A stretch of 33,278 nucleotides of DNA, from positions 1 to 33,278 of the forward strand of contig JAGLHE010000168.1 in NCBI GenBank assembly GCA_023143685.1, in the 5' to 3' direction. Origin of the DNA: Candidatus Omnitrophota bacterium (GTDB taxonomy: Bacteria; Omnitrophota; Gorgyraeia; Zapsychrales; JANLHA01). A program made the translations under genes and the position numbers. Of this stretch, positions 25,146-33,278 are shown piece by piece (position 1 is the stretch's first letter; every line of letters begins with the position of its first letter). The notes beneath the pieces were generated by a model. It did not search any database. It had not been told where the DNA came from and was given only the letters and a program-made list of their open reading frames with translations.

Positions 25146-27170
25146 ATGTTTTTTAAGCAAATTTCTTTTATGTTAACTGTATCATCATTATTGATCGTTT
25201 CAGGCTGTTCAGGTGCGCCTGTATTGTCAGAGAATAATGGTAATCTATTCTCTGTCGGTAATGTTACGCCTAATCAAAAGTTGATTTACCAGATAATGAA
25301 GGGAGAAATCCTGCCGGATTCGGAATTCGAGCTTTTTGACGAGCCTGAGAATATTATTATTGATTATCAGAAATACGGAGGGTTTGTAAATGCCGGCACG
25401 GATAAATTTGTTTACAGGGTTAATGATTTTGATGGGTTAAAAAAAGATTCTATTGCCGGTTTTTATCCTAACGAGCCTGCAATAAGAAAGGATCCGCAAC
25501 TTGTCACGTGGAAGTTTAAAGGGATATTTAAAAACAATGCGTGGGAGAGTTTAGGCTACGATAATAAGAAACAGGCTTTTTATATCTGGAGTCAGTCTAA
25601 TATGGATGTCGGCACAAAAATGTTCTTTATCGGGAGCATTATGGAAGATGCCGGGCATATAATGCCGGCGATCAACGCGTATTATTCTTCTATTATTTTT
25701 TATCCCCGGGCTTATTGTTTTAGTGAGAATCATGATTTTGTATGGTATCCTTCTCAGGCCGCTATGTTTAATATCAAAAGATTAGCTGCTGATTATCCGG
25801 AGCTTAATTTGGATTATACCGATTATAAATTTGAGGTAAAAAATGGTTATGACCCTGATACGCGGGATGATGTAATTATGGTCCATCCCGGGTTCCTGGT
25901 TAAACGCACATTAAAACAAAAAATAGCCGGTCTGCCGGATTTGGCGAAGATGAATATTGCAGAAAAAAGAGGCGGCGGCAGAGTAAATATTGTTAAGTTT
26001 AATAATGGTCACTGGCAGATGTTTGTCGACGGCAAACCGTTTTTTGTAAGAGGAATATCATATAGTCCTACAGAGATAGGTGCCGGCCCTCATACCGATT
26101 TTAATTTTATGGAAAGATGGATGTTCGCGGATAACAACCACAACGGTTTAATTGACGCCGCGTATGATGCGTGGGTAGATGCTAATAACAATAATTTACA
26201 GGACACCGGTGAAAAAAGTGTCGGTGATTTTAAATTGCTTAAAGATATCGGGATAAATACCATAAGATTATATGCCCCCAATAATCCTAAAGACAGATAT
26301 GATCCGGATTTGATCAATAAAAATTTGTTGAGAAAAATGTATGAGGATTTCGGCATTATGGTAGCTGTCGGTGATTTTCTTGGGGCGTATACATTAGGTT
26401 CGGGAGCCCGTTGGGATGAGGGTACAGATTATACCGATCCCCAGCAGCTTAAGTCGATGAAAGAAGTTGTACGCCAAAAGGTTATGGACTTAAAGGACGA
26501 GCCGTTTGTTCTTATGTGGATACTGGGCAATGAGAATAATATGAGCCTCGACTATAATGGTGTAAATGCCACAAGGACAAACGCCGGCTTATATCCACAG
26601 GCATACGCGTCATTCCTTAACGAAGTGGCAAAGATGATACACGAAATAGACGGCAATCATCCGGTTGCCGTAGGCAATATAGAACTGGACCTTCTGGATT
26701 ATTATAAAAAACATGCGCCGGAACTTGATATATTAGGTGTAAATTCTTATCGTTCCGCGCCGGGATTTCAGTCCTTATGGCAAGATGCCAGGGCATTGTT
26801 TGACAGGCCTGTTGTAATTACTGAATATGGATGCGACGCCTACAGTGAAGGGGAAGGCGAGGACCAAAACGCGCAGTTAAAATATATCAAGGGAAAATTT
26901 AAAGATATTGTCTTAAACAGCGCCGGAGGCTATGGCGAGGGAAATTCTATAGGCGGGTTTATTTTTGAGTTTCTTGACGAATGGTGGAAGGATAGTGTCG
27001 GTGACCCTGAGGATGTTCAGCAGATAAAACCGCAGTTTCCTTTTGGGTCTCCTGACGGATGGGGGCATGAAGAATGGCTCGGAATAGTAGGCCAGGGAAA
27101 CGGCAAAGACAGCCCGTTCAAACGTCAGCTTAGAAAAGCGTATTTGTATTTTAAAGAATTTTCAGACTAG
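25146..27170 (+). CDS. Lipoprotein with GH2-like TIM-barrel glycosidase fold
   Basis: Lipobox 'LLIVSGCSG'; 'DGKPFFVRGISYSPTE', 'GINTIRLYAP', 'VLMWILGNENN', 'HPVAVGN', 'DILGVNSYRS', 'PVVITEYGCDAY', 'GGFIFEFLDEWWK'. Confidence 0.82.
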   Translation: MFFKQISFMLTVSSLLIVSGCSGAPVLSENNGNLFSVGNVTPNQKLIYQIMKGEILPDSEFELFDEPENIIIDYQKYGGFVNAGTDKFVYRVNDFDGLKKDSIAGFYPNEPAIRKDPQLVTWKFKGIFKNNAWESLGYDNKKQAFYIWSQSNMDVGTKMFFIGSIMEDAGHIMPAINAYYSSIIFYPRAYCFSENHDFVWYPSQAAMFNIKRLAADYPELNLDYTDYKFEVKNGYDPDTRDDVIMVHPGFLVKRTLKQKIAGLPDLAKMNIAEKRGGGRVNIVKFNNGHWQMFVDGKPFFVRGISYSPTEIGAGPHTDFNFMERWMFADNNHNGLIDAAYDAWVDANNNNLQDTGEKSVGDFKLLKDIGINTIRLYAPNNPKDRYDPDLINKNLLRKMYEDFGIMVAVGDFLGAYTLGSGARWDEGTDYTDPQQLKSMKEVVRQKVMDLKDEPFVLMWILGNENNMSLDYNGVNATRTNAGLYPQAYASFLNEVAKMIHEIDGNHPVAVGNIELDLLDYYKKHAPELDILGVNSYRSAPGFQSLWQDARALFDRPVVITEYGCDAYSEGEGEDQNAQLKYIKGKFKDIVLNSAGGYGEGNSIGGFIFEFLDEWWKDSVGDPEDVQQIKPQFPFGSPDGWGHEEWLGIVGQGNGKDSPFKRQLRKAYLYFKEFSD

Positions 27171-27596
27171 ATGTCCCAGGCTTTACAGCCAGGGATTAGT
27201 AGTTCTATCTTCTTACTATGGAAAAAATACTTCTTTTGTCTGCCTACCATTGATGTGTCCTCATTCGCGTGGTTCCGTTTAACAGGTTCCCACGCAGATC
27301 TTTTTCGGAACATGAAAAAAGTTAATTAGTCTGCGTAGACTGCAAAACTCATCAACTTGGGGGTGAATCGTTTTTTCGAGAGCTGATTTTATAAATGGTC
27401 AAATGGTCAAGTTATTTGTTGAATGTGCGGTAAAGTTCGAGTAAGCTAATTATTTGAGAAGAAAAATTTGCCTTTGAAGGGTTTTAGAAAAATCAGGATG
27501 AGTCAATGTGCGGAATTCCTACACGGCCATAAAATAGGTGCGAGCAATCAAAACTATCAAGAGAGTTTATTTTACATGAAAGTGGAGGGTTAATTA

Positions 27597-30500
27597 ATGA
27601 GTATGACAGTAGCAAGAAGGTTAGGGCTTATTATGCTTGCGGTATTGCTGCTGGTGTTTATCGGCGGTGTAGTTAGTCTCACGAGTTTGCGCAGGATCAA
27701 GAAGTCAACAGATGATATAACTATCAAGGCTGCCCGTCTGGTTGATGCAACTATGGGGATGACGCTGAATAAAATAGCAGCCCGGGATGCTCTGGTAGAG
27801 TACCTTATTGAGATTGATCCCAGGAAATTTCCTGAACATGAGAAGGCTTATCGGGTATTTTTGGCTGAACATGACAAATATGAGGAGGATATTAATCAGG
27901 GGATTAAACATATGTTTGTTGGAGAGCAAGAGTTGAGAAAGCATCATAAGTTTGCTATGGAGGTTGGTGCTGAGTTTGAAAAAGAGGCAGAGGCGATGAT
28001 GACTACTCATAAGGAGCGAATTAATTTTAATACCCGGAAGATGGCCAAGATGAAAGAGCGCGATGCCCAAGGCGATGAACTTCTAAAATTATTAGGGGAG
28101 ATGAAAGAGAAAAATATGGGCAATGATGCCATCATCCATTCAGCTATGGAGATGAAGGTGGCTCTTCTTGTAGCAAGACATGCTGATGCAGAATATCTGC
28201 TCTCTGATAAAAAAATTGCAACATCATATAATGATGAATTTAAAAAAGAATTTGAAGATCGCAATGCTGAATTTGAAAAATGGGAGACAAAACTTTTGAC
28301 TGCTGCCACCACTGCGGAAAATAAAGCCAGGGCACAGCGGATATCCAAACTGTATGATAAGTTTGTGCTTTCCGCTACAGGAGAGAATCAGCTATTCGAT
28401 TTATTAGAGCAGGAAACAGCTGCTTTTATTCAGAGTTTGATCCATAAGGAGAAGTTGGATGAAGTTAGTGATCAGGACTGGGAGACGGCCAAGAAAGAAG
28501 AAGCCCTGGCGCGTAGAAATATAGACGCTTCCGTAGCTATAGCCGACCGCGTGCATAAAATCGCCAGATTTAATGCAGTGATTGTGTTTATATTTGTGGT
28601 TTTCTTTTCTTTTGTCTTATGGGTTGTGGTATCGCGAACGATAATCAGGCCCCTTGTCGAATTGACTGCCGCGACGGAAATTATTGGAAAAGGAGATTTG
28701 ACCGCTAAGGTAGAGGTCATGAGCAATGATGAGTTAGGCCATCTGGCGATTTCATTTAATAAAATGATCGAGGATTTACAGAATACTGTTTCTAAAGATT
28801 ATGTGGCGAATATTATGGGAAGCATGCTCGATAGCTTAATTGTGATTAAACCGGATGCCACGATCAGAGTCGTGAATAAAGCTACCTGTGGTTTGTTGGG
28901 TTACACTGGAGATGAATTAATCGGAAGTGATATAAGCCTGATAGTTTTTGAAGAAAATGGTTTTAAAGGTGCAAAATTTCAAAAATTGATTGAAAACGGG
29001 ATGATATCAAATTATGAAATATATTTGAAGACCAGGGATGGCAGCAGAATCCCGGTGCTTTTAAACGGCGCGGCAATGAAGAATGATAAAGGTGAGATAA
29101 CTGATATAGTCTACGTTGCAAAAGATATCACCGAGCGCAAGAAGGCGGAAGATGAACTTCAAAAAGCACATAAGAACACAAGAATTATTCTGGAAAAGGC
29201 TTTTTTCGGGGTTGTAATCATTGGTAAGGACAGGAAAATCAGATGGGCCAATGAGAATGTTGTGAAGATGTCCGGCGTTGAGAATCTCGATGCTCTGGTG
29301 GGAAAAAAGTGCGGTGAATATCTTTGCCCGGCCCAGCAGCATGAATGTCCTATACTGGATCAAAAACAGGAAGTGGACAATTCTGAGAGGATATTGCGGA
29401 GAGTTGATGGGAAGGAAATACCTATTATTAAGACAGTCAAAGAAATCACCTTTAACAATGAGGATGTTCTTCTTGAGACATTTGTGGATATCACCAGACA
29501 AAAGAAAACGGAGGAGGCGCTTAAGCAGAGCGAGCAGCGTTTTATGGATGTCCTGCACTCTTCCCGTGATGCCATGCTGCTTATTGACGGAGAGGCCTTT
29601 GTTGATACTAACGAAACCGCTGCCCGCATGCTCGAATACTCCAACAGAGAAGAGTTTTTGATGATTCATCCATCGGAGTTGTCCCCACCGGTACAACCGG
29701 ATGGCCAAAGTTCCCAGGATAAGGCAGATGAGATGAAAAGAATAGCCCTCGAACAGGGGTTTCATCAATTTGAATGGACGCATCGCAAAAAAACAGGTGA
29801 GGACTTTCTTGTTGAGGTTTCACTGACTTCAATTGTATATCAAGGTAAGACGGTGCTCCTTTGCCTCTGGCGAGATATTACGGTTCAAAAAGAGCTTGAA
29901 GATAGAGTTCGTCGACAAACTGCAGGCCTTGAACGAAAGGTTGCCGAAAAGACTTCGCTTGCTTTGAAGGCGGTATTAAAAGCAGAATTAGCGAATAAAT
30001 CAAAGAGTGAATTTTTAGCGAATATGAGTCATGAACTCAGGACGCCTTTGCATGGGATACTGAATTTTTCTGATTTAGGGATTGAAAAGATTGATAATGG
30101 CAACTATGAAAAATCCCGCTATTATTTTCAGAAAATAAATCAAGGGGGAGAAGTATTGTTGAATTTGATTAATGATATATTAGATTTGACGAAGCTGGAA
30201 GCTAAAAAGACTGTTTTTGAATTTGCTGAAACGCGCATGTATAGTATTTTGGATAGTTTAGTTGATGAATTTATACCTATGGCCGACAAGAAGAATATTA
30301 AAATAAAGAGAGTACCGTCTGATGAGGAGTTAACTCTTTTCTTTGACGTCGCAAGAATAGAACAAGTTATAAGGAACCTCTTGAGCAATGCCATAAAATT
30401 TTCACAGGAAGATGGCGAAATTGAATGTAGCGTTGAAGATCAAAAAGATTGTGTCAGAGTATCGGTAAAAGATAATGGAGTTGGAATTCCGGAAGATGAA

Positions 30501-30773
30501 ATGGATTCTGTGTTTGATAAGTTTGTGCAATCAAGCAAGACCCGCAGTGGTGCGGGAGGGACAGGGTTAGGCCTTGCTATATGTCAGGAAATCATTAAAG
30601 GCCATGATGGTAATATTTGGGCTGAACATAATCCCGATGGTGGAACGACATTTCGCTTTACAATCGCAAAAGATTTGTGCAACAAAAAGAAATTTGGCAA
30701 AATGCTTGTCGAGGATGGTGTAGTATCGCGAGAGGATATAGATAAAGAGTTAAAACAACAAGAAGAGGCCTGA
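27597..30773 (+). CDS. Multi-PAS sensor histidine kinase (TM sensor-HAMP-PAS x3-HisKA-HATPase)
   Basis: N-terminal TM, HAMP 'RTIIRPLVELTAATEIIGKGDLTAKVEVMSNDELGHLAISFNKM', three PAS/PAC segments, 'FLANMSHELRTPLHGILNFS', N/G boxes 'NLLSNAIKFS', 'DNGVGIPEDEM', 'GTGLGLAI'. Confidence 0.94.
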   Translation: MSMTVARRLGLIMLAVLLLVFIGGVVSLTSLRRIKKSTDDITIKAARLVDATMGMTLNKIAARDALVEYLIEIDPRKFPEHEKAYRVFLAEHDKYEEDINQGIKHMFVGEQELRKHHKFAMEVGAEFEKEAEAMMTTHKERINFNTRKMAKMKERDAQGDELLKLLGEMKEKNMGNDAIIHSAMEMKVALLVARHADAEYLLSDKKIATSYNDEFKKEFEDRNAEFEKWETKLLTAATTAENKARAQRISKLYDKFVLSATGENQLFDLLEQETAAFIQSLIHKEKLDEVSDQDWETAKKEEALARRNIDASVAIADRVHKIARFNAVIVFIFVVFFSFVLWVVVSRTIIRPLVELTAATEIIGKGDLTAKVEVMSNDELGHLAISFNKMIEDLQNTVSKDYVANIMGSMLDSLIVIKPDATIRVVNKATCGLLGYTGDELIGSDISLIVFEENGFKGAKFQKLIENGMISNYEIYLKTRDGSRIPVLLNGAAMKNDKGEITDIVYVAKDITERKKAEDELQKAHKNTRIILEKAFFGVVIIGKDRKIRWANENVVKMSGVENLDALVGKKCGEYLCPAQQHECPILDQKQEVDNSERILRRVDGKEIPIIKTVKEITFNNEDVLLETFVDITRQKKTEEALKQSEQRFMDVLHSSRDAMLLIDGEAFVDTNETAARMLEYSNREEFLMIHPSELSPPVQPDGQSSQDKADEMKRIALEQGFHQFEWTHRKKTGEDFLVEVSLTSIVYQGKTVLLCLWRDITVQKELEDRVRRQTAGLERKVAEKTSLALKAVLKAELANKSKSEFLANMSHELRTPLHGILNFSDLGIEKIDNGNYEKSRYYFQKINQGGEVLLNLINDILDLTKLEAKKTVFEFAETRMYSILDSLVDEFIPMADKKNIKIKRVPSDEELTLFFDVARIEQVIRNLLSNAIKFSQEDGEIECSVEDQKDCVRVSVKDNGVGIPEDEMDSVFDKFVQSSKTRSGAGGTGLGLAICQEIIKGHDGNIWAEHNPDGGTTFRFTIAKDLCNKKKFGKMLVEDGVVSREDIDKELKQQEEA

Positions 30774-30803
30774 GAAAATTGTTAGATAAATTAAGGAGGG
30801 GAA

Positions 30804-31859
30804 ATGTCGCGACCAAACAAAATTCTTATAGTAGATGATAATCAATCCAATGTTGAAATTCTTAAAGATTTGTTGGAGGATGAGTATGTTCTGGAAATAG
30901 CGTTTTCCGGGGAGGAATGTTTGGAAAAAGTCCCGGTATTTAAACCGGATATTATTTTGCTTGATATCATGATGCCCGGGATTGATGGATATACAACATG
31001 TGAACGCCTAAGGTCACAAAAGCTGGCACCATATTGTAAAATAATTATGGTTTCGGCAAAGGCAATGATTGAAGAAAGGCTGGCGGGTTATGGCTCAGGC
31101 GCTGATGATTATATGCCAAGGCCCTTTAATAAAGATGAACTAAGAGCGAAAATCCGTATTTATTTAAAACTCATAACTGTTGAGGAGGCAGACAATATTA
31201 AATCTGATGTTCTTAGCCTTCTATCTCATGAAACAAATAGTCCTTTGAACGCTGTCCTGGGGTTTGCTGATGTTTTGTTGAAAGATTCATCTTTATCCGA
31301 AAAACATAAGGAGCTTGTTGGTTATATTAAAAAGGGGGGAGTAAATCTACATGAATTTTTTTCAAAGGTGCTTTTGATGAGCGATTTTAGAGCAGGGAAG
31401 GTTGTTATATCAAAGTCATCGCAATCAATAAAACAAATGATTGATACCATATTAACAAGGTTAGAGAAGAAAATAGCTGAGAAAAGCATTGCTGTTCTTT
31501 TTGATAGCAAAGATATAGAATCTGTGGATGTTGATGAGACTTATATGTTTAGGGCCCTGACTTTTATCATTGATAATGCTATTAAATTTTCTCCAACTAA
31601 CGGGCAGGTTAATATTGAAATGCGAAAGGATGCGGAGAACTGCTTGATCAATATTTCTGATCAAGGCGTAGGAATTGAAGAAGAGCATTTAAGTAAAGTT
31701 TTTGATTTGTTTGCTGTTAAAGATATCATGAAACACCATGAAGGTTTAGGCCTGAGCCTGGCAATTGCCAGGCAGGTTGTTGAGGCACATGATGGAAGTA
31801 TCACGGTTGCGAATCAGGAAAAAGGAGGGGCTTTAGTCACTATTAAGCTGCCGTTTTAA
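30804..31859 (+). CDS. Response regulator receiver-histidine kinase protein (REC-HisKA-HATPase)
   Basis: REC 'ILIVDDNQSNVEIL..DIILLDIMMPGIDGY..YMPRPFNKDEL'; 'LSHETNSPLNAVLGF'; 'FIIDNAIKFSP', 'DQGVGIEEEHL', 'HEGLGLSLAIARQVVEAHDG'. Confidence 0.9.
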   Translation: MSRPNKILIVDDNQSNVEILKDLLEDEYVLEIAFSGEECLEKVPVFKPDIILLDIMMPGIDGYTTCERLRSQKLAPYCKIIMVSAKAMIEERLAGYGSGADDYMPRPFNKDELRAKIRIYLKLITVEEADNIKSDVLSLLSHETNSPLNAVLGFADVLLKDSSLSEKHKELVGYIKKGGVNLHEFFSKVLLMSDFRAGKVVISKSSQSIKQMIDTILTRLEKKIAEKSIAVLFDSKDIESVDVDETYMFRALTFIIDNAIKFSPTNGQVNIEMRKDAENCLINISDQGVGIEEEHLSKVFDLFAVKDIMKHHEGLGLSLAIARQVVEAHDGSITVANQEKGGALVTIKLPF

Positions 31860-31937
31860 AAATAAAGAGTAAATGGGAAGTGAATTTGCATATGCCGGTG
31901 ATGGATTGTAAGAAGAATTGTAAGAATATAAGGAAGC

Positions 31938-33278
31938 ATGATGAATAGTAAATCAATAAAAAGTTTTTTTTCGTCAATTAATTTATGTTGGGTGGCATTG
32001 GGGGGGATTGGCCTGGTTGTTATGGCACTGTGTACCAGCTTTTTTGTGTGGAGGGTTGATGGTCAGATGCGCAAAGAATTGCTTGCCAGGACGCAGCTTG
32101 TGGCACACATGGTAAATGCAGAGGATATTAAGGCTCTTTCAGGCACAGAGGCAGATATCGCATTACCTGAATATCTGCGGATTAAAGAACGTCTCACCGT
32201 CACCAGGCAAGATATCAATAACTGTAAGTATCTTTATCTTATGGGCCGCAAGGACGATGGAACCGTATTCTTTTTCGTAGACCCTCATCCACAATTTGAA
32301 GATGCTGAGTCTTCACCTGCTCTGCCAGGTGATCTCTATGATGGCGTTTCTTTGGAGCTTCAGCAGGTATTTGATGCAGGAGAGCCTTTTGTTGAAGGGC
32401 CGCTCCCTGACGAGTGGGGTACGTGGGTAAGTGCTGTTATTCCCATTATCTGCGAACAAACAGGCGAGGTTTTGGCGGTTTTGGATGCGGACATTGACGC
32501 TTCCGATTGGGGAAAGGATATCGCGGTAAGATCGGTGGTGCCAGTGGTTTTTGTGTTTGTACTGCTGGTCGCGATCATGTCTGTGTTTTTTTCAATTTGC
32601 GATACTGCTCCAACATCGAAACCTATTATGTTGAGTCTTATGATTCCGCTTTGTATTGTTTTAGTACTGCTGGTCGGTTTTTTCGTAGCTATCCTGGTAA
32701 GCATGCAGAAAAATAACCTGTATGAAGATGACCAGCATATGTATACGCTGATTTCAGATGATATGGCAGAAGAGTTAAAAGAACGATCTAAATTACTGTC
32801 AGTTCTTCAGGAGATTATTGTACTCGACTCAGGCTTGCGTGAAGCCTTGAAGGCACAGGATCAAGAACGCCTGCTTGCTGATTATGCCAAGGTCTTTCAA
32901 GAACTCAAAATGAAACATAATATTACGCATTTTTACTTTCATCGACCCGACCGGGTGAACCTGCTGCGGGTGCATAAACCTGAAAAGGACGGCGACCTGA
33001 TCAACCGGTTCACTGCGCGTGAAGCCGAGCGCACCGGCAAAATCGCTTCAGGAATTGAGTTGGGGCCCTTGGGTACTTTCACTTTGCGGGTGGTGCGACC
33101 GGTTTATGACGGCGATATCCTCGTCGGATATATTGAGATGGGACAGGAGATTGAAGATGTTCTTGAAAATATTGCTAAAGTACACAAAGTTGACACGATG
33201 ACAACCATTAATAAGAATTTTGTGCTTCGGGAGGGTTGGGAAGAAGGCATGGAAATGCTTGGGCGGGATGCTGACTGG
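31938..33278 (+). CDS. Membrane sensor protein, 3' truncated by window end (sensor region, two internal TM helices, second sensor domain)
   Basis: Continuous 447-codon frame from ATG 31938 to the window end: MMNSKSIKSFFSSINLCWVALGGIGLVVMALCTSFFVWRVDGQMRKELLARTQLVAHMVNAEDIKAL... Not in the ORF track because no stop is inside the window. Confidence 0.85.
   Translation, partial: MMNSKSIKSFFSSINLCWVALGGIGLVVMALCTSFFVWRVDGQMRKELLARTQLVAHMVNAEDIKALSGTEADIALPEYLRIKERLTVTRQDINNCKYLYLMGRKDDGTVFFFVDPHPQFEDAESSPALPGDLYDGVSLELQQVFDAGEPFVEGPLPDEWGTWVSAVIPIICEQTGEVLAVLDADIDASDWGKDIAVRSVVPVVFVFVLLVAIMSVFFSICDTAPTSKPIMLSLMIPLCIVLVLLVGFFVAILVSMQKNNLYEDDQHMYTLISDDMAEELKERSKLLSVLQEIIVLDSGLREALKAQDQERLLADYAKVFQELKMKHNITHFYFHRPDRVNLLRVHKPEKDGDLINRFTAREAERTGKIASGIELGPLGTFTLRVVRPVYDGDILVGYIEMGQEIEDVLENIAKVHKVDTMTTINKNFVLREGWEEGMEMLGRDADW

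Noticed and set aside
29061-29783. 240-aa minus-strand ORF inside the PAS kinase
   Set aside because: Overlaps PAS domains with clear homology on the + strand; composition looks like a reverse-frame artefact.
1-33278. CRISPR arrays, tRNA or rRNA genes
   Set aside because: No regularly spaced repeat-spacer pattern, tRNA cloverleaf/T-loop motifs or rRNA sequence was seen by eye; tRNAscan/Infernal not run.

Overview
Bacterial chromosomal window of about 33 kb. I read it as an uncultured anaerobe; the lineage cannot be fixed from this sequence. Nearly all genes are on the + strand. Left part (1-8.5 kb): a truncated methyltransferase, a divergent FtsZ/tubulin-superfamily GTPase behind a probable GEMM-I (c-di-GMP-type) riboswitch plus terminator, a DUF4160/DUF2442 gene pair, a DUF1016-N/thermonuclease fusion, a lone receiver protein, a UPF0316 membrane protein, a small membrane protein and an Uup-like ABC-F ATPase. 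Two 59-bp direct repeats (about 90% identical) bracket the segment from the tubulin-like gene to the nuclease fusion. Centre (8.6-22.4 kb): a compact formate/tungsten island with a FocA-type transporter, a three-subunit NAD-linked formate dehydrogenase (NuoE-, NuoF- and NuoG/FdhA-like), a ModE-type HTH protein, FdhD, TupABC, MoeA, a MOSC protein, MogA/MoaB and MoaA. Right part: a minus-strand AsmA-like membrane protein preceded by a second GEMM-I-like leader with an extra helix, a GH2-like TIM-barrel lipoprotein with an EF-hand-like insert, and three signalling proteins: a multi-PAS histidine kinase, a REC-histidine kinase, and a sensor running off the window end. The main leads are the two GEMM-type leaders on unusual targets (tubulin-like and AsmA-like genes), the tubulin homologue with a lysine-rich tail, the duplicated degenerate ferredoxin domain in the NuoF-like subunit, and the DUF1016-SNase fusion inside a repeat-bounded segment. 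All assignments come from reading by eye; no database search or folding was run.
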